Source of the DNA: Neopestalotiopsis rosae
Taxonomy: Eukaryota; Ascomycota; Sordariomycetes; Amphisphaeriales; Sporocadaceae
Reading direction: 5' to 3'
Length of the DNA: 34,938 bases
Assembly (NCBI GenBank): GCA_023078685.1
Contig: JALGAS010000016.1
Coordinates: forward strand, 1-34,938
This document shows positions 16,793 through 31,096 of this stretch, in pieces (positions within the stretch are counted from its first letter, which is position 1; every line of letters starts with the position of its first letter). The translations under genes were made by a program, and so were the position numbers. Below the pieces are notes generated by a model. It ran no database searches. It saw only the letters and a program-made list of their open reading frames with translations, and had not been told where the DNA came from.

Positions 16793-18457
16793 ATGATAAT
16801 TTTATCTATATTATGTTTATTATATTCTAATGCCGTTACTTTAAGACGAGATATGTCTATACTTTTTAATAGAATTGCTATTATAGCTTTAGCTTATTGT
16901 TTTTTACTTGATTTTGCAAGTTTATCTTTCATAAATAAAGGGGTAGGTTTACATGGAGGTTTACTTCATTTAACTAACATAACACAAATATTTCATATAT
17001 TTGTTTTTATAATTACTATGTTAATTTTACAGTTAACTAGTTTTTATCCTAGAAAAGTATGAATTAAAGAACATTCATCTCTAAGACATCTTTTATCTTA
17101 TAAATTTGTTTATTATAGAACAAAAATTATAAATAAAATGGGAGAACATTTAAAAATTATAGAATACCCTTTAATTTTATTATTCGTAGTAAGTGGAGCA
17201 ATTTTTTTAATGTCTACTAACGATTTAGTTTCTATTTTTTTATCAATAGAATTACAAAGTTATGGTTTGTATTTATTAAGTACTATTTATAGAAATTCAG
17301 AATTAGCTACTACAGGTGGTTTAATCTACTTTTTATTAGGTGGTTTAAGTTCATGTTTTATCTTATTTGGTACAAGTTTATTATATGCAAATTCTGGAAC
17401 TACAAATATGGATGGTTTATACGTAATAACTAGTATCAGTGATGGTGCTATGGATTCATGATACAAACCTTATTATATAAACTTTTCTTTACTGATATTT
17501 AGTGTAGGATTCTTATTTAAAGTAAGTGCTGCACCATTCCATTTCTGATCTCCTGATGTTTATGACGCTATCCCTACAATTGTTACAACATTTGTAGCAA
17601 ATATAGCCAAGATATCTATCTTTATATTATTCTTAGAAATAGTATACTTTACAAGTAATTACTTTTCTGAGTATAATTGAACTTTTGCTTTGTTAATGAG
17701 TTCTTTATTATCTTTAATAATTGGAACAGTAGTAGGTTTAACACAATTCAGAATAAAAAGATTATTAGCATATAGTACAATAAGTCATGTGGGTTTTTTA
17801 TTATTAGCTTTAAGTATAACTAGTATAGAATCAATACAAGCTTTCATTTTTTACTTAATGCAATATTCTATAAGTAATTTAAATGCATTTGTAATATTAG
17901 TAACAATAGGTTTCTCTTTCTATTTCTATGTTACAGAAAACAAAGAACATAAAGAACTTTTAGATAAAAATAATTCACCTATTCAGTTAATTAGTCAATT
18001 AAAAGGTTATTTTTATATAAATCCTTTCTTAGCCTTAAGTTTAGCTATAACAATCTTTTCTTTTGCAGGTATACCACCTCTATTAGGATTCTTTGCTAAA
18101 CAGATGGTTTTAAGTGCTGCTTTAGATAGTGGTTATATTTTCTTAACTTTAATTGCAGTTGCAACTAGTGTAATTGGTGGAGTTTATTATCTTAATGTTG
18201 TAAAAGAAATTTTCTTTTATAAACCTGAATACAAAATAAATCCTAGATTAAAAGATCGTAAATTATCAGGTCATATTTATGATCAAAACGATCGTTTAGT
18301 TCAGAATTTAGAATTCAAATATAATAATATTGTTATGTCTAGTCCTATATCTATTACAATATCTAGTATAACATTAATAATTTTATTATTTATATTTATG
18401 AATAAAGAATGATTAAGTATGGGTACCATATTGGTACAAATTTTATTTAATAGTTAA
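16793..18457 (+). CDS. nad2: NADH dehydrogenase subunit 2
   Basis: Proton-pumping, antiporter-like membrane subunit of complex I. The 554-aa product keeps ND2 hallmarks: [19 protein letters not shown], then (after several TGA-Trp) [19 protein letters not shown], and [20 protein letters not shown] followed by [16 protein letters not shown]. The start ATG opens a run of hydrophobic residues and is the first ATG of the long frame. The stop TAA is followed immediately, with no gap, by the nad3 ATG (18458), so the pair is probably translated from one mRNA, as is common in Pezizomycotina. Length is within the range for fungal ND2. Confidence 0.96.
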
Positions 18458-18871
18458 ATGAGTAGTATGACTTTTTTCTTTTTATTTGTTTCTATATTAG
18501 CATTAGTATTTTTAATTGTAAATTTACTGCTTGCTCCTCATAATCCATATCAAGAAAAATATTCTATTTTTGAGTGTGGGTTTCATAGTTTCTTAGGACA
18601 AAATAGAACACAGTTTGGTGTTAAATTCTTCATTTTTGCTTTAGTTTATTTATTATTAGATTTAGAAATTCTTTTAACATTCCCTTTTGCAGTAAGTGGA
18701 TATGTTAATAACATTTATGGTTTAATAGTAGCCTTGTTATTTATAGGTATTATTACTATAGGTTTTGTATTTGAATTAGGTAAAAGTGCATTAAAAATAG
18801 ATAGCAGACAAGTTATAACTCTTTTAAATGTAAAATCTTCTAATGTTACAGAACTTATAAGTAAAAGCTAA
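18458..18871 (+). CDS. nad3: NADH dehydrogenase subunit 3
   Basis: Small complex I membrane subunit near the quinone site. The 137-aa product has three helices, the conserved loop YQEKYSIFECGFHSF with the family Cys, and the acidic helix LVYLLLDLEILLTFPFA. The start abuts the nad2 stop, which fixes it. No TGA codon is needed inside. Confidence 0.97.
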   Translation: MSSMTFFFLFVSILALVFLIVNLLLAPHNPYQEKYSIFECGFHSFLGQNRTQFGVKFFIFALVYLLLDLEILLTFPFAVSGYVNNIYGLIVALLFIGIITIGFVFELGKSALKIDSRQVITLLNVKSSNVTELISKS

Positions 18872-18955
18872 AATATAGAACAAAAAAATTTTTTTTTATT
18901 TATGTAATAATAGTATAAAAAGTGTTAGTTAGATAAAAAGCGGAAATAGAATTAA

Positions 18956-19198
<243 letters not shown>

Positions 19199-19537
19199 TA
19201 AAAAGTAGGACTTAATACCTCCTATGGAAATCATATTTGATTAGAAGGTTTAAAAATTTGAACAAATACCTAAAAAATATAATATATTTTTAACTATATT
19301 GTTGATTAGATCCTTTCTTTAGAGAAAGAACGTGGAGAAGATATATCTATACTAGAGATATAGTAAAGGACACGTTAAAATTATTAAACTTATTTGAAGC
19401 CCTTTATTGATAAATAAAAAAAAAAAACAAATCGATTTAACGATCGAAAAGTAATCTCTAATTCTATAAAATAATTAAATTATAATAGATTTATAACTAA
19501 GCGAATAATTTTATAGAGATATATAAATGAATATAAT
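19199..19537. other. Spacer between atp9 and cox2
   Basis: A 339-nt AT-rich stretch. Around 19311-19375 short inverted segments (CCTTTCTTTAGAGAAAG and CTATACTAGAGATATAG) could fold. The ACTTATTTGAAGCCC motif (about 19389-19403) is another member of the dispersed AAGAACTTATTTGAA family. No gene seen. Confidence 0.5.
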
Positions 19538-21394
19538 ATGTTTTTAATTAAGAATATTTTAAATATAAATTTTGACGTACCTACTCCTTGAGGTATTTAT
19601 TTCCAAGATAGTGCTACTCCACAAATGGAAGGATTAGTTGAATTACATGATAATATTATGTATTACTTAGTTATAATATTATTTGCTGTAGCATGAGTTA
19701 TGTTATCAATAGTAAGAAATTATGTTGAAACTAAATCACCTATATCTCACAAATATTTAAACCACGGTAAAGTTGTGCCTACTCAAAAGTGTTTTAAGTT
19801 TAATCATATTAATATGAATTTTATAAAGTTTTATAGTACTTCTGACGTTAATAGCGTAAAGTTTTATGAAGATGCTTTTTCTATGAGAAAAGTAATTATA
19901 AAGGAGAATAAAGATAAATCAGGTATTTATAAATGAACCAATAAAATAACAAAGGATATTTATATTGGACAATCTATAAATTTAGCCAAAAGATTTATTA
20001 AATATTTCAATCTTAGTTATTTAAAAAATAGAGAAACTCTTGTTATAAGTAGAGCTTTAATTAAATACGGATATTCTAATTTTTCATTAGAGATATTAGA
20101 ATACTGTGAAATAGATAATTTAACTGAAAGAGAACAATACTATATGGATAAATTAAATCCTAGATATAATACTTTAAAAATAGCAGGTAGTTCTTTAGGT
20201 CATAAACATTCTGAAGAAACTAAAGCAAAAATTAGTAAAGCTTTAAAAGGAATTTATGTTAAAGAAAAATCACCCTTATTTGGTCGTACTCATTCTGAAG
20301 AAACTAAAGCACTTATGTCTTTAACAAGATCTAAGATTAATAATTCAGGTAAATTTCATACTGAAGAAAGTAAAGAGTTAATGAGACAAAAAGCTTTGGG
20401 TAGAAAACATACTGAAGAAACTTTATTAAAGATGAGTGCTATAAGAGGTTATTCTGTAAACATATACGAAAAATGTGATTCAGAAGGATTTAAATTAATA
20501 GGTAGCTTTGTTTCAATAAGAAGAGCTGCTAAATTTTTAGATATTAGTAGTAACAGCATAAAACTTTATATAAATTCAGGTAAAATCTTTAAAGATAGAT
20601 ATAAATTTACTGGAGAATCTTCAAAATAAACTTAAAAAAACTATGAGTAAATTTTCACTATATGCTGGAAACTCCTAAAGCCTTTAGGTACTATAAAGAC
20701 AATAATAAATATAAACTTTATCAGTGATAACCCTAAAGGATGTACAATGGATTATCAGCAGGAAACCAACAAGTATTAAATACTTAAGTAGGTTCCTCAG
20801 AGACTAAACGTGAAAGCCTTGTATAAGGTAAGATATAGTCCGGTTAAGTATGAAAGTACTTAAGTTTTTTCGACACTTATAGAGTTAATATGAACTATTA
20901 CTCCAGCAGTGATATTAATATTAATAGCCTTCCCTTCATTCAAATTATTATACTTAATGGATGAAGTTAATGATTCTTCAATGTCAGTTTTAGCAGAAGG
21001 TCATCAATGATACTGAAGTTACCAATACCCTGACTTTTTAAATACAGATGAAGAATTTATAGAATTTGATTCATATTTAGTACCTGAATCTGATTTAGAA
21101 GACGGAGCTTTAAGAATGTTAGAAGTAGATAATAGAGTTATCCTTCCTGAATTAACACATGTTAGATTCATCATTACTTCTGGTGATGTTATACATTCTT
21201 TTGCTTGTCCTTCTTTAGGTATAAAATGTGACGCATACCCTGGTAGATTAAATCAAGTATCTGTATTCATCAATAGAGAAGGAGTATTCTATGGTCAATG
21301 TTCTGAAATATGTGGAATTTTACACAGTTCTATGCCGATTGTTATTGAGTCAGTATCTCTGGAGAAATTTTTGACTTGATTAGAGGAACAATAA
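19538..21394 (+). CDS. cox2: Cytochrome c oxidase subunit 2 (two exons)
   Basis: Complex IV subunit that receives electrons from cytochrome c. Exons 19538-19768 and 20873-21394 join at ..KYLNHG|TLIELIW.. to give 250 aa, the usual length. After a short leader ([10 protein letters not shown]) the mature part starts near DVPTPWGIYFQD. Two helices follow, the second with [12 protein letters not shown]; then the aromatic EGHQWYWSYQYPDF; then the CuA site [13 protein letters not shown] with [15 protein letters not shown] (two Cys, Glu, His, Met). TGA encodes Trp in PTPW, WTITPA and WYW. The stop TAA follows LEEQ. A group I intron with a GIY-YIG ORF separates the exons. Confidence 0.96.
19769..20629 (+). 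CDS. GIY-YIG homing endonuclease, in frame with cox2 exon 1
   Basis: Intron-encoded DNA endonuclease that spreads the intron to intronless cox2 alleles. The frame continues from exon 1, so the translated product would be a 363-aa fusion later trimmed. Seen: GIY-YIG signature [19 protein letters not shown] (about 19916-19972), the conserved Arg in LAKRF, and the Glu in [14 protein letters not shown] with the RYNTLK block. Four NUMOD3-type DNA-binding repeats ([51 protein letters not shown]) are followed by a helix-turn-helix-like [19 protein letters not shown]. All key parts are present, so it may be active. Confidence 0.9.
19769..20872 (+). mobile_element. Group I intron in cox2 with GIY-YIG ORF
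   Basis: A 1104-nt intron after the Gly codon of KYLNHG. P1 forms from exon CACGGT and intron GTTGTG, with a U-G pair at the splice site (19768) and a 3-nt loop. Core elements follow the ORF: ATGCTGGAAACTCC near 20662, CAGCAGGAAACC near 20756, the P7 strand CTCAGAGACTAAACG near 20798 and its partner AAGATATAGTCC near 20830. The intron ends in G at 20872. These sequences are typical of subgroup IB. Confidence 0.9.
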
Positions 21395-21622
21395 CAGATT
21401 CTTTAAACTTATGTTTAATAGAACCTTTTCCTTTAACCCCTAATTGATAGATATTTACGCCATTTTCATACCTAGATTTTTTTCAAATAAATATATTTAA
21501 TAAGATTCTTGTTAGAATTCTTTCTGGTATGAATTTGGTTTATTCTTTCGCCAAGCTAGTGCAAAATAAGGGGATGAATTCAAAAAAGTTAATTTAGATT
21601 TGCTTTAAAGCAACTTTTTTAA
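21395..21622. other. Spacer between cox2 and trnV copy 3
   Basis: AT-rich spacer ending in the palindrome TTGCTTTAAAGCAA (21600-21613), which matches the palindrome upstream of trnV copy 2. No gene seen. Confidence 0.5.
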
Positions 21623-21695
21623 AAGAAATTAGCTCAATTGGTGGAGCAACCGTTTTACACACGGAAGGTTGGGTGTTCGAGTCACCTATTTCTTA
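21623..21695 (+). tRNA. trnV: tRNA-Val (TAC), copy 3
   Basis: Differs from trnV copy 1 by one T-loop base (TTCGAGT instead of TTCGAAT) and keeps an intact cloverleaf with anticodon TAC. It lies 99 nt upstream of nad4L, where it may define the nad4L-nad5 mRNA 5' end. Confidence 0.92.
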
Positions 21696-21794
21696 TAGAA
21701 GTTTAAAGTTATTTAATCTAAAAATTTTGAACTTCTATATTTTTTACTTTAGTTTAAAATATACTACAATAATTTAAAAGAAAAAGAATAAAAA

Positions 21795-22064
21795 ATGAAT
21801 ATTACACTAATACTTTTTTTAATAGGAATTTTAGGATTTGTGTTAAATAGAAAAAATATTATATTAATGCTTATTTCAATTGAAATAATGCTATTATCTA
21901 TAACATTTTTAATATTGGTAAGTTCACTTAACATTGACGATATAATAGGACAAACTTATGCTATTTATATAATAGCAGTAGCAGGTGCAGAGTCTGCTAT
22001 AGGTTTAGGTATTCTAGTTGCTTTCTACAGATTAAGAGGAAGTATAGCAATAGAATATAAATAA
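21795..22064 (+). CDS. nad4L: NADH dehydrogenase subunit 4L
   Basis: Small complex I membrane subunit. The 89-aa, three-helix product carries [18 protein letters not shown], with the conserved Glu in helix 2, and [17 protein letters not shown], with the Glu of helix 3. Its TAA stop shares its last A with the ATG of nad5, the classical fungal nad4L/nad5 one-base overlap, implying coupled translation. Confidence 0.97.
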   Translation: MNITLILFLIGILGFVLNRKNIILMLISIEIMLLSITFLILVSSLNIDDIIGQTYAIYIIAVAGAESAIGLGILVAFYRLRGSIAIEYK

Positions 22065-24034
22065 TGTATTTAAGTATAATAATTTTACCTTTATTAGGAT
22101 CAATAGTTGCTGGCTTTTTTGGTAGAAAAGTTGGAGTTAGCGGAGCACAGTTTATTACATGTTCTAGTGTAATATTAACAACAATATTAGCAATCGTCGC
22201 TTTTTTTGAAGTAGGATTTAATAATATACCAGTATCTATTGAATTATTTAGATGAATAGATAGCGAATGATTTAATATAATATGAGGTTTTGAATTTGAT
22301 AGTTTAACAGTAAGTATGTTAATACCTGTGTTAATTATTAGTTCTTTAGTTCATATTTATTCAATAAGTTATATGAGTAATGATCCTCATATACAAAGAT
22401 TTTTTAGTTATTTAAGTTTATTCACTTTTATGATGATTATATTAGTAACAGCAAACAACTATTTATTAATGTTTGTAGGTTGAGAAGGTGTTGGTGTTTG
22501 TTCTTATTTATTAGTAAGTTTTTGATTCACTAGAATAGCAGCAAACCAAAGTTCTGTTTCCGCATTCTTAACTAATAGAGTTGGTGATTGCTTTTTAACA
22601 ATAGGAATGTTTGCTATTTTATGAAGTTTAGGTAATTTAGATTATGCTACAGTATTTTCATTAGCACCATACATGAATGAAAATGTAATAACTATTATTG
22701 GGATATGTTTATTAATAGGTGCTATGGCTAAAAGTTCACAAGTAGGTCTTCACGTTTGATTACCTATGGCGATGGAGGGTCCTACTCCTGTTTCTGCATT
22801 AATACACGCTGCTACTATGGTTACAGCTGGTGTATATCTATTAATACGTTCATCACCTTTAATAGAATACAGTTCTACTATATTATTATTATGTTTATGA
22901 TTAGGAGCTATTACTACTGTTTTTAGTTCTCTTGTAGGATTATTCCAACAAGATATTAAAAAAGTTATTGCTTATTCTACTATGTCTCAACTTGGTATGA
23001 TGGTTATAGCTATAGGTTTATCTTCTTATAATATAGCATTATTCCATTTAGTTAATCATGCCTTCTATAAAGGATTACTATTCTTAGGAGCAGGTGCAGT
23101 TATTCATGCTGTTGCAGATAACCAAGATTTTAGAAAATATGGTGGATTAATTTCATTTTTACCTTTAACATATTCTGTTATATTAATAGCAAGTCTTAGT
23201 TTAGTTGCTTTCCCTTTTATGACAGGATTCTATAGTAAAGATTTTATTTTAGAATCTGCTTTTGGTCAATATTATTTTAGTAGTATAGCTGTTTATGTTA
23301 TAGCAGTTATAGGTGCAATATTCACAACATTATATTCAGTTAAGGTTTTATATTTAACTTTCTTAACTAATCCTAATGGACCTCTAGCATATTACAAACA
23401 TGCTCATGAAGGAGATATTTTCTTAAGTTTACCTTTAGTAATATTAGCTATTTTTTCTATATTCTTTGGTTATATAACTAAAGATATTTTTATAGGATTA
23501 GGTTCTAGTTTCTTTATAGATAATAGTATTTTCATACATCCTGTACATGAAATAATGATAGATACTGAGTTTGCAGTGCCTGCTTTATTCAAATTATTAC
23601 CTTTAATATTTACTATATCATTTAGTATTTTAGCTTTTGTAGCTTCTGAATTTTTACCTGAATCTTTAATTAGCTTTAAGTTTTCAAAATTAGGTTATAA
23701 TATTTTTGGTTTCTTTAATCAAAGATTCTTAGTTGAAATGTTCTATAACAAATATGTTACTAACTTAGTTTTAAATTTAGGTGGACAAACAACGAAAGTT
23801 TTAGATAAAGGAAGTATAGAATTCTTAGGACCTCATGGTTTAGAAGTAGCATTAGTTAAATTAAGTAAAAATATAGCATCTTTAAGTACAGGTGTTGTAA
23901 CAAGTTATGCATTATATATCTTAATGGGTGTTATTTTATACTTATTAATTGCTTTCTATTTAGTACAATTTAATTTGGATTTAGTTGTATTATTATTTTT
24001 ATCTGTATTTTGTTTTTTTGTACAAAAAAGATAG
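22064..24034 (+). CDS. nad5: NADH dehydrogenase subunit 5
   Basis: The largest proton-pump subunit of complex I (antiporter fold). The 656-aa product includes [18 protein letters not shown] with the key Glu, [18 protein letters not shown] with the helix-7 Lys, [37 protein letters not shown], and [18 protein letters not shown]. The C-terminal part (FGPHGLEV-type motif) forms the long lateral helix and last span. Many Trp are TGA. The start overlaps the nad4L stop by one base. No intron interrupts it, although nad5 is a common intron host in related fungi. Confidence 0.97.
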
Positions 24035-24191
24035 AATAAATTAGTAAAAAAAAGTTATTTTTTGCTACTTATAATAAGGAAAAAAAGAATTAAGGACTAG
24101 ATAAAGAAATAAATGACTAATTTTTTATTTAGTTTCAGAGGATTGTATTATGTTCTAATAACTTTTTTAATAGAAAATACCTTTTTTCTTA

Positions 24192-24264
24192 ATTCTCATT
24201 AGCTCAATGGTAGAGCAGGATACTTCTAATATCCTGATTTTAGTTCGAATCTAGAATGGGAATG
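24192..24264 (+). tRNA. trnR: tRNA-Arg (TCT), copy 1
   Basis: Acceptor ATTCTCA/TGGGAAT. The anticodon arm is GGATA-CTTCTAA-TATCC, with anticodon TCT. It reads AGA, the main Arg codon of the core genes. Near-identical copies lie at 29605 and 34451. Confidence 0.93.
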
Positions 24265-24665
24265 TTCATTATTTAATAAATTATGATGTTATTTATTTGC
24301 CTTTTTTTTTTTAATTTTTTTCTTTAGATGGCAAAAACCTTAAATTTTTAGAGCGCTGTGACAGGAAAAATTCTAGGTACTGCATAAACTTAATTATCTA
24401 ATGAATTTTTAAATATTCTTAGTTTAACATATATTATGTAGTGGTAAGTATAATAAGATTTTTACACAAAAGAAAATAATTTTTTTTTTCTATAGGTATT
24501 TAATCACTAAAATTTAATATATACTTTTTAATTGACTTATCCTATTCAATGATTCCTTAATCTTGCTACTATAGCTATAATATTGTATATGATACATAAT
24601 AGAGAATAAATCTAATTAGCTCTAATAAAAAAAAATTTTTTTAAATTAAAAACACACATACACAC
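24265..24665. other. Spacer upstream of cob
   Basis: A 401-nt AT-rich spacer with long T and A runs. TTTTTAGAGCGCTGTGACAGG (about 24346-24365) resembles TTTTTAGAGCGTTGCGTCAGG at about 15455-15475, a small dispersed repeat. No gene seen; it presumably includes the cob 5' leader. Confidence 0.5.
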
Positions 24666-25838
24666 ATGAGAATATTAAAAAGTCATCCTTTATTGAAATT
24701 AGTTAATAATTATCTTATTGATTCATCAGAACCTAGTAACATAAGTTATTTATGAAATTTTGGGTCTTTATTAGCCATTTGTTTAGTTATACAAATAATT
24801 ACAGGTGTTACATTAGCTATGCATTATAGCCCTAATGTATTAGAAGCCTTCAATTCTATAGAACACATAATGAGAGATGTAAATAACGGATGATTAGTTC
24901 GTTACTTACATAGTAATACAGCTTCAGCTTTCTTCTTTTTAGTTTACTTACACATAGGTAGAGGTATGTATTACGGATCTTACAGATCTCCAAGAACATT
25001 AGTTTGAGCTATTGGTACTGTTATACTTATACTTATGATGGCTACAGCTTTCCTGGGTTATGTTCTTCCATATGGACAAATGTCTTTATGAGCTGCTACA
25101 GTTATTACAAACTTGATTAGTGCTATACCTTGAATTGGACAAGATATAGTTGAATTTATTTGAGGAGGTTTTTCAGTTAACAATGCTACATTAAACAGAT
25201 TCTTTGCTTTACATTTTGTATTACCATTTGTATTAGCTGCACTTGCTTTAATGCACTTAATAGCATTACATGATACTGCTGGATCAAGTAACCCTTTAGG
25301 TATATCAGGTAATTATGATAGATTACCTTTTGCACCTTATTTCTTATTTAAAGATTTAATAACTATATTTATGTTTATATTTGTTTTAAGTTTATTTGTA
25401 TTCTTTATGCCTAATGTATTAGGGGATAGTGAGAATTACATAATGGCAAACCCTATGCAAACTCCTCCTGCTATAGTGCCAGAATGATATTTATTACCAT
25501 TCTATGCTATTTTAAGATCTATACCTAACAAATTATTAGGTGTTATAGCTATGTTTAGTGCTATATTAGCTATAATGTTATTACCTATAACAGATTTAGG
25601 TAGATCAAAAGGTTTACAATTCAGACCTTTAAGTAAAATAGCCTTTTACATTTTTGTTGCTAACTTCTTAGTATTAATGAGCTTAGGTGCTAAACACGTT
25701 GAAACACCATTTATAGAATTTGGACAAATAAGTACAGTTTTATACTTCGGACATTTTGCTGTGATTATACCAGTAATAAGTTTAATAGAAAATACATTAG
25801 TTGATTTATATTTAACACCTAAAACAGCAAGTAAATAA
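24666..25838 (+). CDS. cob: Cytochrome b
   Basis: Catalytic membrane subunit of complex III. The 390-aa product is intronless. Seen: the N-terminus [16 protein letters not shown]; the paired heme-ligand histidines in [11 protein letters not shown] and [12 protein letters not shown], with the second pair in [11 protein letters not shown] and [10 protein letters not shown]; the Qo-site [18 protein letters not shown] (Trp from TGA); and [20 protein letters not shown]. The stop TAA follows LTPKTASK. Start chosen as the ATG that gives the conserved N-terminus. Residues at the usual Qo-inhibitor positions read G in YVLPYGQMS, the common sensitive form (established knowledge of this region). Confidence 0.97.
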
Positions 25839-25922
25839 CCCTATGGTTATTACAAACTAATCTTTAAAACTATTTATTTTTTTTTTGATTTTTATGTCAT
25901 ATAATCTTATATACATAATATA

Positions 25923-25988
25923 AAAATTAGAATATAAAGATGCACATTATAATAAAATAATGTCTAGGTTCAATCCCTAGCTAATTTT
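25923..25988 (+). pseudogene. tRNA-like relic without a readable anticodon
   Basis: AAAATTAG pairs with CTAATTTT, and a good T-arm (CTAGG-TTCAATC-CCTAG) is present. A stem CATTAT/ATAATG occupies the anticodon position, but its loop has six bases, and the D-arm is reduced to a few bases. It looks like a decayed tRNA between cob and trnC; a mitochondrial tRNA lacking a D-arm is less likely. Confidence 0.45.
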
Positions 25989-26142
25989 CTAAAAAAAAAA
26001 AGAATAAAAGAACCAAAAATCAATTTTTAGTTTATAACCAAGATTGGTATTGATTTAAAGATTTAAAGTTTATATACATTTATTATTATAATCTTTTTTT
26101 ATCCCTTAACTCAACAAAATAAGCGTAAATTGTTGTCTGGTA

Positions 26143-26215
26143 AAGATTATGATGTAGATGGTCTACACTTTGATTGCAGATCTTAAGTTTGAGGTTCAAT
26201 TCCTCCATAATCTTA
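26143..26215 (+). tRNA. trnC: tRNA-Cys (GCA)
   Basis: Acceptor AAGATTA/TAATCTT pairs perfectly. The D-arm is GTAGATGGTCTAC and the T-arm GAGG-TTCAATT-CCTC. The loop TTGCAGA carries GCA. The anticodon stem has two T-T mismatches, which is weak for the window. It is the only Cys tRNA, so it must work. Confidence 0.83.
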
Positions 26216-26222
26216 AACAATA

Positions 26223-26293
26223 AGTGTGTTAGTTTAATGGTAGAACCTGGTGCTACGGACATTAAGGTATAAGTTCGAATCTTATATACACTG
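26223..26293 (+). tRNA. trnR2: tRNA-Arg (ACG)
   Basis: Acceptor AGTGTGT/ATACACT. The anticodon arm is TGGTG-CTACGGA-CATTA, with anticodon ACG. It reads the CGN codons that are rare in core genes but frequent in the accessory ORFs. Confidence 0.9.
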
Positions 26294-26492
26294 AGGAAAA
26301 CAAAATCGTACAATTATCTTACTTCTTTTATTAAAATACAATGAGATTTACATTTCTTAATATTACAGAAATGCATAGTATAAAAAACTTATATTTCATA
26401 ATATTAAGTAAACTATGTTTGTATTAATTAATTAAGTATATTAAATATTTATTTTAATTAAAAATATATATTTTGATATATTTATCGAAAGA

Positions 26493-29432
<2,940 letters not shown>

Positions 29433-29604
29433 GTTTTGCCAGTATAATCTATAGATTAGCAAAAAAAGTCTTTATTGCTTTAATTGTATGCTTATGATTA
29501 TTTTTAATTAAAAATATATTTCATGATATTCTTGACAATCTAAATTATTTTTAACCATGAGGCGCAACCACATATTTATAAATTTATTCTTTAATAAATT
29601 TAGA

Positions 29605-29677
29605 ATTCTCATTAGCTCAATGGTAGAGCAGGATACTTCTAATATCCTGATTTTAGTTCGAATCTAGAATGGGAATG
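29605..29677 (+). tRNA. trnR: tRNA-Arg (TCT), copy 2
   Basis: Identical through the tRNA to copy 1 (24192). Its 3' flank TGTTAACTGTGTTT resembles that of copy 3 (TGTTAATTGTGTTT). It lies 194 nt before nad1. Confidence 0.93.
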
Positions 29678-29871
29678 TTAACTGTGTTTATTTTTTTTGC
29701 AGTAAAAAAATAATTATTTAAAGTCAAATAATTATTTTTTAAAGCCAGCAAGTTTAATCTGTTAATAATAAGTTAAATAAATTTTGAATTTTGTATATAT
29801 TTACTTTTCATTTTTATCTATTATTTCATTTTTATAGGTAATTGATAAAAAGAAAAAAAAATTTTTTTTTT

Positions 29872-30975
29872 ATGTTTTATATGCCAACTCTTATCTCAAT
29901 AATTGAAGTACTTTTAGTAGTTGTTCCAGCTTTACTTAGTGTAGCTTATGTTACTGTAGCAGAAAGAAAAACTATGGCAAGTATGCAAAGAAGATTAGGT
30001 CCTAATGCAGTAGGATATTATGGATTATTACAAGCATTTGCTGATGCTTTAAAACTTCTTTTAAAAGAATATGTTGCGCCTACACAAGCTAACATAATAT
30101 TATTCTTTTTAGGACCTGTTATCACTTTAGTTTTTGCATTATTAGGTTTTGGAGTTATCCCTTATGGACCTGGTTTAGCTATTAGTGATTTTAATTTAGG
30201 TATATTATATATGTTAGCTGTATCATCTTTAGCTACATATGGTATATTATTAGCAGGTTGAAGTGCTAATAGTAAATATGCTTTCTTAGGTTCTTTAAGA
30301 AGTACAGCTCAATTAATTAGTTATGAATTAATATTAAGTTCTGCTATATTATTAGTTGTTTTTTTTACAGGTAGTTTAAATTTAACTGTTAACGTAGAAT
30401 CACAAAGAGCAGTTTGATTCTTATTACCTTTATTACCTGTATTTATTATATTCTTTATAGGTTCTGTGGCAGAAACAAATAGACCTCCTTTTGATTTAGC
30501 TGAAGCTGAATCTGAATTAGTTAGTGGGTTTATGACAGAACACGCTGCAGTTGTTTTTGTATTCTTCTTTTTAGCTGAATACTCTAGTATCGTTTTAATG
30601 TGTATATTAACAAGTATTTTATTCTTAGGTGGTTATTTATTTATAGATTTTATTAATATATTAACTTACTTAGATTCTATAATATGACAAATATTTGTGA
30701 TAGATTGACTTTTAGTTTTAGACTATTTTCTTGAAGATATAATGAATACTCCTTTATTAGAAGGGTTCATGTATGGGTTTAGTTTAGGATTCAAAAGTTC
30801 TTTATTAATCTTTACTTTTATCTGAGTAAGAGCATCTTTCCCTAGAATACGTTTTGATCAATTAATGTCTTTCTGTTGAACAGTTTTATTACCAATAGTG
30901 TTTGCATTCATTATTTTAGTTCCTTGTATTTTATATAGTTTTGATATATTCCCTGTAAATATAAGCTTATTCTAA
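29872..30975 (+). CDS. nad1: NADH dehydrogenase subunit 1
   Basis: Complex I membrane subunit forming much of the quinone chamber. The 367-aa product carries the signatures [58 protein letters not shown] and [13 protein letters not shown]. Trp at several sites is TGA. The start is ATG 29872 (MFYMP); the frame is open upstream to a TTG at 29842, but that adds a lysine/phenylalanine string with no family match. ATG 29881 is a second option. Stop TAA. Preceded by trnR copy 2; nad4 follows after a 121-nt spacer. Confidence 0.96.
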
Positions 30976-31096
30976 CAATAAACGATTTAAAAATAAGTTC
31001 TTTTTTTTTTACCGTCGATCAATGAATAATTTCTAATTTTTGGATCTTATATTATCATGTAACTGTTTACTTATGATGTAATTTTTGTTTAATTAC

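Noticed and set aside
26086..26313. Minus-strand 75-codon frame over trnC and trnR(ACG)
   Set aside because: It is the reverse of two tRNA genes.
26341..26427. 28-codon ATG frame in the cox1 leader
   Set aside because: Too short and AT-rich, with no known homologue that I can name; could be a chance uORF.
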